In this document: positions 1 through 7,296 of the stretch, one piece after another
Position numbering within the stretch: the first letter of the stretch is position 1
Layout: the number at the start of each line of letters is the position of its first letter
Source: CAXGTL01 sp964645705
GTDB lineage: Archaea; Nanobdellota; Nanobdellia; Woesearchaeales; CAXGTL01
Assembly (NCBI GenBank): GCA_964645705.1
Contig: CAZYAB010000001.1
Location: forward strand, 124,001 to 188,000
Reading direction: 5' to 3'
Length of the DNA stretch: 64,000 bases
The notes under the pieces: model-generated
The model's input: the letters and a program-made list of their open reading frames with translations, nothing else
Told to the model about the DNA's origin: nothing
Databases searched by the model: none
Position numbers and translations under genes: made by a program

Positions 1-1
1 A

Positions 2-121
2 GTCTTAGGAAGTGCAAAAGGCGTTATTGTACCTCACCAACTAGTAAAGAGCGTAGGTGACGTAATGATAATTAGCAAAGCAGCAGTTCCAAGCTATAAT
101 CCTAATGAAGCACAAGAATGA
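2..121 (+). CDS. C-terminal end of a PRC-barrel-like protein (partial)
   Basis: Only the last 39 codons lie in the window and the start is off the left edge. The readable part contains GVIVPHQLVKSVGDVMII, which resembles the second half of archaeal PRC-barrel domains (a VIVP...VGDxI pattern). Such small proteins are often linked to RNA processing or membrane-associated roles, but nothing here shows the function. The stop codon overlaps the next start (ATGA), so the two genes are probably co-transcribed. The family call rests on a short motif only. Confidence 0.5.
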   Translation, partial: VLGSAKGVIVPHQLVKSVGDVMIISKAAVPSYNPNEAQE

Positions 122-261
122 GAAACAAATTCAATTATAAAAGATTATTAGACAACTTAGCAAGAAGTAATTTTGTTTGGATTAACTATAACAGAGAAGA
201 AAGTGTTTCTAATCTAAGCAATCTTCAACAACTAGAAGTAAGATTAAACATTCCTAATTAA
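118..261 (+). CDS. Small hypothetical protein, 47 aa
   Basis: A short open frame starts inside the stop codon of the upstream gene (ATGA overlap) and ends with TAA. The product is basic at the N-terminus (MRNKFNYKRLL) and otherwise polar, with no membrane segment or recognisable motif. The overlap is typical of translationally coupled archaeal genes and is the main evidence that it is real. Function unknown. Confidence 0.45.
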   Translation: MRNKFNYKRLLDNLARSNFVWINYNREESVSNLSNLQQLEVRLNIPN

Positions 262-267
262 TTTTTA

Positions 268-522
268 TTATTCTTTTTTTAGTTCTGCAAGTTCTTTTTC
301 TAATTCTTCTATTTTGCTTTCTTGTTCTTGCATTGCTAAACCAATCTTTTCTAAGTCTTCTGCACTTTTGGCTATTACTGCAAAGCCTTCATCTATCTGT
401 TCTACTATTTTTTTTTCTGCAGACAAATCTTCTAATTGAGATAAAGTAACCATTCTTAGAGAATTATTATTACCTTTTATACCGCTTGCAAGTCCATAGA
501 CTTGTGATCCAAATTTTTCCAT
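268..522 (-). CDS. Small coiled-coil protein, 84 aa
   Basis: The product has a globular-looking N-terminal half and a strongly heptad-like, charged C-terminal half (about residues 38-84, rich in E, K and L), so it should form a coiled coil. A strong AAAGGAGGT ribosome binding site sits just before the ATG, which fixes the start and supports translation. It faces away from the lipid kinase gene and shares an A+T-rich promoter region with it. No family recognised. Confidence 0.7.
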   Translation of the reverse strand: MEKFGSQVYGLASGIKGNNNSLRMVTLSQLEDLSAEKKIVEQIDEGFAVIAKSAEDLEKIGLAMQEQESKIEELEKELAELKKE

Positions 523-641
523 ATTGATTACCTCCTTTATTGTTTATAACAAGTTAAACCTAAATTTTATATAAACTTTTTGTTAATATTCTCTGATTTT
601 TCTTAGTTACATTTATAAATAATAAACATATAAATAAATAC

Positions 642-1511
642 ATGAAAAAAGTATTATTAATTATTAACCCAAATTCAGGCTTTGGCTTAGGTAAAACATA
701 TTTGCCAAAGATAAAAGAGTTTTTTGAAAAAAAGAATATTAAACTAGATGTATTTCAAACAAAAAAATCAAAAGACGCAACTAATTTTGCAAGAAAAAAC
801 AAAAACAAATACAATATTATTATTGCATCTGGTGGTGATGGAACAATAAATGAAGTTATCAATGGTTTAGTAGGAGGAAAAGCATCATTAGCAATAATTC
901 CACTAGGAACAGCAAATGTTCTAGCATCTCAGTTTAATATACCAACAGATGTTGAACAAGCATGCAAACTAATTTTAAAGAAAAAACCAAAAAAAGTAGA
1001 TTTAGGAAAAGCAAATAATCATTATTTTTTGCAATCATGCGGTGTTGGATTTGATGGCTTAGTAATAAGTCAGGTAAACACAAAATACAAACAAAAAACA
1101 GGAAAACTTTTGTTCTACTTAAATATATTTAAGTGTTTATTTAAATTTAGTCTACCAGAACTAAGGATAATTGTAGATAAAAAATTAACAAATGGTTACA
1201 CAGCAATAATCATGAATTCAAAATATTATGGTGGAAAAATAATAATGGCAGAAAACGCAAAAATGAATGACGGTCTATTTGATATCATTGTTTTTGAAAA
1301 ATCGTCCCCATTATTAATGTTTCAAGTAGTTTTTTCAGGGATTTTATTTGGAAAACTCTTAGACTTTGACAACATAAGCATTTACAAAGGTAAAAACATT
1401 AAGATCCAATCAGTAGGTGAAAAAAGTTTTGTACAAACAGACGGTGAATTAATTGGCAAGACACCTATAAAAATATCAGTTCTTCATAATAAGCTAAAAG
1501 TTGTTTATTAA
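642..1511 (+). CDS. Diacylglycerol/lipid kinase family protein
   Basis: 289 aa, the usual length of the DAGK/YegS/BmrU lipid kinase family. The N-terminus carries the nucleotide-binding INPNSGFG segment, and residues about 64-78 carry the signature ASGGDGTINEVINGL. A second conserved stretch, PLGTANVLA, follows. The family phosphorylates a lipid alcohol with ATP, so a role in isoprenoid or membrane lipid metabolism is likely, but the substrate cannot be read from the sequence. A TATA-like TTTATAAATAATAAA lies upstream and the message appears nearly leaderless. The next gene is convergent. Confidence 0.92.
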   Translation: MKKVLLIINPNSGFGLGKTYLPKIKEFFEKKNIKLDVFQTKKSKDATNFARKNKNKYNIIIASGGDGTINEVINGLVGGKASLAIIPLGTANVLASQFNIPTDVEQACKLILKKKPKKVDLGKANNHYFLQSCGVGFDGLVISQVNTKYKQKTGKLLFYLNIFKCLFKFSLPELRIIVDKKLTNGYTAIIMNSKYYGGKIIMAENAKMNDGLFDIIVFEKSSPLLMFQVVFSGILFGKLLDFDNISIYKGKNIKIQSVGEKSFVQTDGELIGKTPIKISVLHNKLKVVY

Positions 1512-1524
1512 ATAAAAAATTAAT

Positions 1525-1989
1525 TTATTCTATCTTACTTAAGAATTCCTTTTCACTTATATCATTAACCATCACAAACATTGACTTCATACCCTTATCA
1601 AATGAAGCTTTATCAGCAATTCTATGGTGAGTATATGGGAAGATTATCCATTTTTTGTCTAATAAAGAAAAAGGGTTTACAAAATATATACTGAACTTTG
1701 CACCAAGACCAACAAAAGATTTCCAGTTCTTAATTAATAATTTAAAATTATCTTTATTATTAACAACAACAAGACCAATCCATTTATCTTTATTTATTTT
1801 TTTTAATTTATTTAACAGATCATTTAAATCAGAAACAAATGGAATAACAAAGAACATTTTTTCTTTATCTTTATATTTAACATATAAACCGTAAATTTTT
1901 CTTTCAACAGAAACAATACTCTTCAGAATAACATCTTTATTCTTGACAAAATTTTCAATCCATTCAGTTAAATATTCTTTTGGATCCAA
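1525..1989 (-). CDS. Conserved-looking hypothetical protein, 154 aa
   Basis: The open frame starts at TTG, preceded by GGTGATAGA, which matches the ribosome binding site used by neighbouring genes, so a TTG start is credible. The product alternates hydrophobic strands and charged helices (IGLVVVNNKD, FSIYFVNPFSLLDKKWIIFPYTHH), suggesting a small alpha/beta protein. There is no signal peptide or membrane helix. I do not recognise a family. It ends convergently 14 nt from the lipid kinase gene. Confidence 0.7.
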   Translation of the reverse strand: MDPKEYLTEWIENFVKNKDVILKSIVSVERKIYGLYVKYKDKEKMFFVIPFVSDLNDLLNKLKKINKDKWIGLVVVNNKDNFKLLIKNWKSFVGLGAKFSIYFVNPFSLLDKKWIIFPYTHHRIADKASFDKGMKSMFVMVNDISEKEFLSKIE

Positions 1990-2046
1990 TCTATCACCAT
2001 ATTAAAATAATCAATCATAGTATAAAAATCTATCTGAAAAAAGTTT

Positions 2047-2159
2047 TGGTGAAACTCTTGCCAGTTTGGCCAGTGAGCACCAAGCAGATAGGACTACTAT
2101 CAGGCCTTTCTATAAAACAATACAAAAACATTGAAAGTGCGAACGAAAGAGTTTCACCA
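2047..2159 (+). ncRNA. Structured RNA candidate, copy 1 of a four-copy family
   Basis: 113 nt closed by a perfect 13-bp terminal stem (2047-2059 with 2147-2159). Inside, in order: hairpin GCCA-GTT-TGGC; the conserved core CAGTGA; a 4-nt strand GCAC pairing with GTGC near the 3' end; a variable segment; CTTTC pairing with GAAAG; then the conserved core GAACGA before the terminal stem closes. The same layout recurs at 6565, 22274 and 50744 with compensatory changes. It lies 93 nt upstream of the acidic-protein gene and on the same strand. It is not a family I recognise. The strand is inferred from conserved orientation relative to downstream genes. Confidence 0.8.
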
Positions 2160-2252
2160 GCTAAAAAAATAAAATTAAACAAACAATACCTAAAAATTTA
2201 TAAACAACAAACAAAAACCAATTAATATAATAAAAACAAAAGGTGATAAAAC

Positions 2253-2477
2253 ATGACAGAAGAATTAAGCCCAGAAGCTAAAAAAGAAATGAGTGAAGAA
2301 GACAAGGAAGAACTTGAGATGGAAACAGGTAAAAAAGACGAAGACCTGGAAACAGACGAAGGAAGGGAAGCTCAGTTAGAAGACGATGCAATAGACCCTG
2401 GTGAAGAAGGCTTTATGAAAGGCGAAGAACAAGCAGATGATTATAGTAAAGACAAAGAAGAAAAAAAAGAGGAATGA
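2253..2477 (+). CDS. Small highly acidic protein, 74 aa
   Basis: The product is dominated by E, D and K with almost no hydrophobic residues, so it is probably largely disordered. AAAGGTGATAAAAC immediately before the ATG is a strong ribosome binding site. The gene ends in an ATGA overlap with the interrupted M24 peptidase gene, indicating one operon. RNA copy 1 lies 93 nt upstream in what would be the 5' leader. Function unknown. Confidence 0.7.
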   Translation: MTEELSPEAKKEMSEEDKEELEMETGKKDEDLETDEGREAQLEDDAIDPGEEGFMKGEEQADDYSKDKEEKKEE

Positions 2478-3142
2478 ACAAACTTCAATCTATAAAAAAA
2501 GCTTGCAAAGTAACAGACAACATATTTTCAGAAATAGTTTTAAACCTAAAACAACATAAATTCAAGACAGAGCAAGATATCTATAAATTCATTCTAAAAC
2601 AGATTAGAAAAAGAAAATTAAGACCATCTTTCTTACCTTTAGTTGTAAACAATAGTCATAGAATTCATCCAAAACCAAGAAAATACAAACTAAAACCAGG
2701 ATTTCTTATCATAGACTTTGGTGTTAGAATAAACAGTTATTGCAGCGACATGACAAGAACATTATATTTAGGAAAACCAACCAAATATCATATAAAACTT
2801 TACAACATAGTATTATCAACATAAAGATATGCATTAAACAAAGCAAAGCCAGGTATTGGCGGTAAAGAATTAGATGAGTTAGTAATTAAGAAATTTGGTA
2901 GATATGCCAAATACTTTGTACATGGTTTAGGTCATGGCTTAGGAAAAAGGATCCACACAAAACCAAGTCTTAGACTAGATTCAAAAGACATTCTTAAGAA
3001 AGGAGACATATTTACAATTGAACCAGGACTTTATTTTAAAGACAAGAATATTGGTTTAAGGATTGAAGATACAGTTCATATAAGTAATAAATTACATATT
3101 TTGACAAAGTCAACAAAAAAGATGATAATAATAGATATTTAA
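2474..3142 (+). pseudogene. M24 aminopeptidase (Xaa-Pro peptidase-like) interrupted by one in-frame TAA
   Basis: The frame reads 116 codons, meets TAA at 2822-2824, and then continues in the same frame to the natural stop at 3140-3142 without any frameshift. Both halves belong to an M24 metallopeptidase: metal ligands are visible as D in LIIDFG and D in SDMTRT (before the stop), then H in VHGLGHGLG, E in IEPGLY and E in LRIEDT (after it). Only the catalytic domain is present; the usual N-terminal domain of Xaa-Pro dipeptidases is missing. A single substitution such as CAA to TAA would explain the break. It could be a young pseudogene, strain variation or a base error. It meets the next gene tail to tail, with both stops inside one TTAA. 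Confidence 0.8.
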
Positions 3143-4032
3143 TCTCCTTTTAATTTTAGACCTATAGGATAGAATATATTCATATAAATATCTTCTACAG
3201 TACCTTTTCCACAATTTTTGATTGCAAGTAAATCAGCATATGACATTTCAACTAGTTCTTCCACTGTCTTAACAGCAGCACGTTTTAAAACATTACGTGA
3301 TCTTACACTTAAATTAAAACTACTTACTTTCTTTTTAAGGTAATTTTTTAAACTTCCCTTATATTTCTTTATATCATATTCTTTGCAATAAAAATCTCTT
3401 GCATCGTGAGTTTTAGTTCTTTCAACTTTGACAGAACCAAGAAATACTTCGCAAGAATAATTTATCTTTATAACACTGTCTCTTACCCTTCTAAGACATG
3501 ATTCAATATTTGACCCATTCCTTTCAATTAATAATAAAGCATTTTCCCTTAACTCTTCTTCTTCTTCTGCATAAATGTCTTGATCAGCTCTTTTTCTCAC
3601 AGCACCAATTCCTTTGATCATGTCTCTTGGATATGTTCTATAAGTATCTATACATTTTTTTGATGCATATTTTATTATCTCAATAAAATATTTTGTGTTT
3701 TTACTATTTTTTATACTTTCTATCCATTCACTTACTGCTTCTGAGGATTTATTTTTAATTTCAGGTAATGATAATCCATCCATGTCAGAACATATTTCTT
3801 GGATCTTGTCAGATATTGTTTCTCCTTTTTCAAGTTTGTCAATACTTTCAATCTCTTTGAATTTACTCAACTGATCAATTAAATTATCAATTATAAATAA
3901 ATAAACTTCTCTTTTTTCAAAAGCACTAAGATCAGATATTGCCTCAGCTACATTATTTATCTTATCTTTTGCTTTTCCTTTTATCCCCATAGCTTTGGAA
4001 ACTTTTCCATGAAGTTCATAATTTATTCGCAT
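3139..4032 (-). CDS. Protein with C-terminal RNA-polymerase alpha-CTD-like helix-hairpin-helix domain
   Basis: 297 aa. Residues about 232-285 (SFNLSVRSRNVLKRAAVKTV, then ELVEMSYADLLAIKNCG, then KGTVEDI) closely follow the pattern of the bacterial RNA polymerase alpha C-terminal domain, which binds UP-element DNA and activators. The N-terminal about 200 residues are helical and charged and not recognised. Archaeal RNA polymerase subunit D lacks this domain, so this is either a transferred DNA-binding module or a convergent helix-hairpin-helix. The start is ATG, and it is a single-gene unit. A role in DNA binding is inferred only. Confidence 0.75.
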   Translation of the reverse strand: MRINYELHGKVSKAMGIKGKAKDKINNVAEAISDLSAFEKREVYLFIIDNLIDQLSKFKEIESIDKLEKGETISDKIQEICSDMDGLSLPEIKNKSSEAVSEWIESIKNSKNTKYFIEIIKYASKKCIDTYRTYPRDMIKGIGAVRKRADQDIYAEEEEELRENALLLIERNGSNIESCLRRVRDSVIKINYSCEVFLGSVKVERTKTHDARDFYCKEYDIKKYKGSLKNYLKKKVSSFNLSVRSRNVLKRAAVKTVEELVEMSYADLLAIKNCGKGTVEDIYMNIFYPIGLKLKGD

Positions 4033-4074
4033 ATACTTATTTTAAAAACATTCCATTTATAAACATTTATCTAC

Positions 4075-5430
4075 TCAAGAATAATACTCAACCAACTTTC
4101 TCACAGCTTTCACAGCCATTGACGGAAACTGATAACAAGGCACTCCATTAGAAATCAATCCTTTATTTATTTTATTTACATAATCACCACCAGTGCTGAT
4201 CACAACAATTGGTTTTTTCTTCATTTTTTTATACTTAACAATAACATCAACTACACCCTGATCTAACAAAGGCAATTGGTAAAGAATAACAACAATAATA
4301 ATATCAATATTCTTATCATCAATTAACACAGACAATGCTTTATCATAACGTTCTGTATCAGAATCACCAATTATATCCAAAGGATTACGAACAGAGACAA
4401 TCTTTGGCATCAACTTCTTTAATTTATTAACACTTCCTTTACCTAACTCAGCCATAACCAAGTCATTATCAATAATTTCATCAGTACTCAGTATTCCATA
4501 ACCACCACCATCAGTCAAAACAAAAATTCTCTCACCGAGTGGTTTAATGCTTTCATCTAAAACAAGAGCAAAATCAAACATTTCTTCTAAAGAATCAGCA
4601 GAAATAATATCACACTGTTTAAACACACCATCATATATCAAAGCATCACCTGCTAATGAACCAGTATGAGACAAAGCAGCTTTACTGCCTTCAGAAGTCT
4701 TACCACCTTTGATAGCAATTATAGGCTTTTTCTTAGAAACTTGTTTACAAACCTCAATAAATCTTTTACCATTCTTAACACCTTCAACATAAAGACATAT
4801 TACTTTTGTTTCAGGATCATTACCTAAATATTCAATTAAATCACTTTCATCAATATTAATCGCATTACCATATGACACAAACTTAGAAAACCCAATATGT
4901 TTTGAAGAAACAAGATCAAGTATAGCAGTACCAAGTGCACCACTTTGTGATATAAATCCTATTCCACCAGCCTTTGGCCTTTGCATTTTATAACTTGGTA
5001 TAAACAAACAATCAACTTTAGAATGTGCATCTAATATTCCTAAAACATTAGGACCAATTACCTTTATCTTGTATTTATCTAATAACCTTTTTAATTCATT
5101 AGTTAACTTAGTATTACCAGTTTCACCAAAACCAGCAGATATTATCACGACATGTTTTATCTTTTTCTTAGCACAATCCTTAATAATATTTGGTATAAAA
5201 CGAGCAGGTATAGCAATAACAACCATATCAACTTTTTCTTTTATATCACCAACTTTTTTATAACATTTTTTATGAAGAATAAACTCATACTTTGGATTAA
5301 CAGGAAATACTTTTCCTCTAAAACCATGTAACATGTTTCTAAATACAACATGCCCAACTTTACCAGGATTCTCAGATACACCTACTATTGCCACATTCTT
5401 TGGTTTAAAGAACTTGTCTAGGGATTTCAT
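4075..5430 (-). CDS. acdA: ADP-forming acetate/acyl-CoA ligase, alpha subunit
   Basis: The product contains the CoA-binding Rossmann domain at the N-terminus (FFKPKNVAIVGVSENPGKVG), a succinyl-CoA-ligase-like domain (GPNVLGILD, GFISQSGALG) and the phospho-histidine loop SHTGSLAGD. This is the alpha subunit of the archaeal enzyme that converts acyl-CoA, ADP and phosphate to acid, ATP and CoA, giving substrate-level ATP in the cytoplasm. The beta subunit is encoded divergently next door. The start is set at ATG 5430; an upstream in-frame GTG falls inside the GAGGTGA ribosome binding site. Confidence 0.92.
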   Translation of the reverse strand: MKSLDKFFKPKNVAIVGVSENPGKVGHVVFRNMLHGFRGKVFPVNPKYEFILHKKCYKKVGDIKEKVDMVVIAIPARFIPNIIKDCAKKKIKHVVIISAGFGETGNTKLTNELKRLLDKYKIKVIGPNVLGILDAHSKVDCLFIPSYKMQRPKAGGIGFISQSGALGTAILDLVSSKHIGFSKFVSYGNAINIDESDLIEYLGNDPETKVICLYVEGVKNGKRFIEVCKQVSKKKPIIAIKGGKTSEGSKAALSHTGSLAGDALIYDGVFKQCDIISADSLEEMFDFALVLDESIKPLGERIFVLTDGGGYGILSTDEIIDNDLVMAELGKGSVNKLKKLMPKIVSVRNPLDIIGDSDTERYDKALSVLIDDKNIDIIIVVILYQLPLLDQGVVDVIVKYKKMKKKPIVVISTGGDYVNKINKGLISNGVPCYQFPSMAVKAVRKLVEYYS

Positions 5431-5517
5431 CTTCACCTCAATCCTATTTTATGAAATATCATTTATAAAACTATCGAATAGTAACCTTTAAATAGCTCTA
5501 TACCCTAAAACCACATT

Positions 5518-6162
5518 ATGCCTAAAAAAACCATATATGCACAAGATAAAGCAGACAAATTTCTAAGTAAACACATAAAAATAGCTAAATCTCAATTAAC
5601 AAAAAACCTAAATCAAGCTCTAAAAGCAGCAACAAAACTCAAATATCCATTAGTTCTTAAGATCATTTCACTAAAAGCACTGCACAAAACAGACATAGGC
5701 GGAATAAAGACATGCAATAATGAGCAAGAATTAGAAAATAATTACAAAGAACTAGAAAAATTAGCAAAAAAAAAGAGATTAAGACCATACCAAATCTTAG
5801 CACAAGAATTCATAAAAGGCAAAGAATTAATAATCGGCATAAAGAAGGACCCAACATTCCAGCATGTAATAATGCTTGGCTTAGGTGGCATATTTGTAGA
5901 AATATTAAAAGACGTAACATTCAGAGCATGTCCAATAACAAATAAAGATGCACAAGAAATGATTAATGAATTAAAAGGGGGTAAAGTATTATGTGGTGTG
6001 AGGGGTGGTTCCTCAATTAACATAAACAAACTAAAACAAACATTAGTAAAAGTCTCACAAATACCAACAAAAAACAAAAAGATCTTAGAACTTGACATAA
6101 ATCCATTAATAGCAAATGAAAAAGATGTTGTTGCTGTTGATACTAGGATTGTGTTTGATTAA
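5518..6162 (+). CDS. acdB: ADP-forming acetate/acyl-CoA ligase, beta subunit (ATP-grasp)
   Basis: 214 aa, a typical size for the separate archaeal beta subunit. ATP-grasp features are visible: YPLVLKIISLKALHKTDIGG near residues 42-61, then AQEFIKGKELIIGIKKD, then GLGGIFVEILKDVTFRACP. It would transfer phosphate between the alpha-subunit histidine and ADP. The gene is divergent from the alpha subunit gene, with an 87-nt shared promoter region containing A+T-rich TATA-like stretches. That arrangement would allow coordinated expression. The gene overlaps the next minus-strand gene by four bases at the stops. Confidence 0.9.
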   Translation: MPKKTIYAQDKADKFLSKHIKIAKSQLTKNLNQALKAATKLKYPLVLKIISLKALHKTDIGGIKTCNNEQELENNYKELEKLAKKKRLRPYQILAQEFIKGKELIIGIKKDPTFQHVIMLGLGGIFVEILKDVTFRACPITNKDAQEMINELKGGKVLCGVRGGSSININKLKQTLVKVSQIPTKNKKILELDINPLIANEKDVVAVDTRIVFD

Positions 6163-6341
6163 TCTAACTTATCATCCAAAGTTCTAAATGGCACATATTT
6201 TCTAATAAACTTAAAAGGGCTGTCCTCAGGATCATCATCATATGTAAGTTCATATAATCCTACCAAGCCACCATAAACAATTGCTTTAACTTCTTGCCAT
6301 ATACTTCTTCCTCTATATCCAGAAATAAATCTCTCTCCCAT
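6159..6341 (-). CDS. Small hypothetical protein, 60 aa
   Basis: The product has arginine-rich and acidic patches and one mildly hydrophobic stretch (VKAIVYGGLVGLYEL), not long enough to be sure of a membrane helix. The start follows the stop of the small basic-protein gene by one base, which indicates a two-gene operon on the minus strand. A weak AAGGT precedes the ATG. Function unknown. Confidence 0.55.
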   Translation of the reverse strand: MGERFISGYRGRSIWQEVKAIVYGGLVGLYELTYDDDPEDSPFKFIRKYVPFRTLDDKLD

Positions 6342-6342
6342 T

Positions 6343-6450
6343 TTATTTTACCTTTTTCTTACACCTACCCTTTCCACCAGTCTTATAAACTCTATAACGA
6401 CGTTTCAATTTTTTTTCTTTCTTTGACTTTCTTTTGTAATCATCAGACAT
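6343..6450 (-). CDS. Very small basic protein, 35 aa
   Basis: The frame MSDDYKRKSKKEKKLKRRYR followed by VYKTGGKGRCKKKVK ends in TAA. It is very rich in lysine and arginine and has one cysteine, suggesting nucleic-acid or ribosome association. A good AGGTGGTGAT ribosome binding site precedes the ATG. It is the first gene of a minus-strand pair. No family recognised. Confidence 0.6.
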   Translation of the reverse strand: MSDDYKRKSKKEKKLKRRYRVYKTGGKGRCKKKVK

Positions 6451-6564
6451 TAGTATCACCACCTATACTAAAGTAATAACTCAATGCATAATATATTTTA
6501 CAAAACAATCAAGTATTTAAATAACTTGTGTTAAAAAAACTATGAATAAAGATTAATTAAAAAT

Positions 6565-6675
6565 AATGAAACTGGTGTCTGTTAAGACCAGTGAAAACCA
6601 ATCACATTGTAAAACTATCAGGCCTTTCCAAGTAACAATAGAACAAATGGAAAGTTTGAACGAACCAGTTTCATT
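6565..6675 (+). ncRNA. Structured RNA candidate, copy 2 of a four-copy family
   Basis: 111 nt closed by a perfect 12-bp stem (AATGAAACTGGT with ACCAGTTTCATT). Internal hairpin GTCT-GTTA-AGAC, then CAGTGA, then strand AAAC pairing with GTTT near the 3' end; CTTTCC pairs with GGAAAG; GAACGA precedes the closing strand. Relative to the other copies, the hairpin, the AAAC/GTTT helix and the CC/GG end of the third helix are all compensatory changes. ACTGGT in the 5' stem strand could alternatively pair with nearby ACCAGT, so two folds are possible. It ends 12 nt before the dcd reading frame. Confidence 0.85.
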
Positions 6676-6687
6676 AAAAAACCAGAG

Positions 6688-7260
6688 GTGATAAACATAA
6701 TTCTATGTGACAAAGATTTAACAAAAGCTATTCAAGAAAAAAGAATAGAATTAAGACCATTTGACAAGACACAGATTGGTCCATCAGGAATAGATGTAAG
6801 AATAGGATACAACATAAGAAAATTCAAAGACACGCACCAAGAAAAATTAAATCCATTAGAAGAATATTTTGAAGATGAATTAACAGAATTAGCAGAACCA
6901 GAAGACGGAAGATTCATTATTTACCCAGAAGACATGATTTTGGTACCAAGCTTAGAATGGATAAACATGCCTAATGACATGGTTGCAAGAGTAGTTGCAA
7001 GACATTCATTCAATAGATTAGGATTAGTAGTAGTGGGGAATGCAGGCACAATTGAGCCAGGATTCAAAGGTTTCCTAACAATAGCAATCAAGAATGTAGG
7101 TAAGACACCTATAATACTATACCCAGAAATGCCGATATGCAAACTAATGTTTGAAAACATGTCATCTAGTGTAAAGATCCCATATGGAATGATGGAAAAA
7201 TCAAAATATCAGGAACAGCAAGGTCCTACTGGTAGTAGGTTGCATATGGAGAAACATTAA
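6688..7260 (+). CDS. dcd: dCTP deaminase (or bifunctional dCTP deaminase/dUTPase)
   Basis: A trimeric deoxynucleotide deaminase that turns dCTP into dUTP (or dUMP) for dTTP supply. The family pattern is clear: IILCDKDLTKAI at the start, GPSGIDVRIG, VARHSFNRLGLVV, and GTIEPGFKGFLTIAIKN with the catalytic glutamate. The C-terminal QEQQGPTGSR also matches. The listed start is the GTG at 6688, but that GTG lies inside a GAGGTGAT ribosome binding site. Homologues begin at ILSD/ILCD, and two other genes here show the same site followed by -AAC-ATG, so the real start may be ATA at 6697. RNA copy 2 is immediately upstream. Confidence 0.93.
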   Translation: MINIILCDKDLTKAIQEKRIELRPFDKTQIGPSGIDVRIGYNIRKFKDTHQEKLNPLEEYFEDELTELAEPEDGRFIIYPEDMILVPSLEWINMPNDMVARVVARHSFNRLGLVVVGNAGTIEPGFKGFLTIAIKNVGKTPIILYPEMPICKLMFENMSSSVKIPYGMMEKSKYQEQQGPTGSRLHMEKH

Positions 7261-7296
7261 CCAACTTTTATAAACTCTGCTCCACCTACCAATTTT

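Noticed and set aside
1980..2225. Open frame across RNA copy 1
   Set aside because: It runs straight through the conserved RNA fold, has no ribosome binding site and no family resemblance; the base conservation is explained by helix pairing, not by protein.
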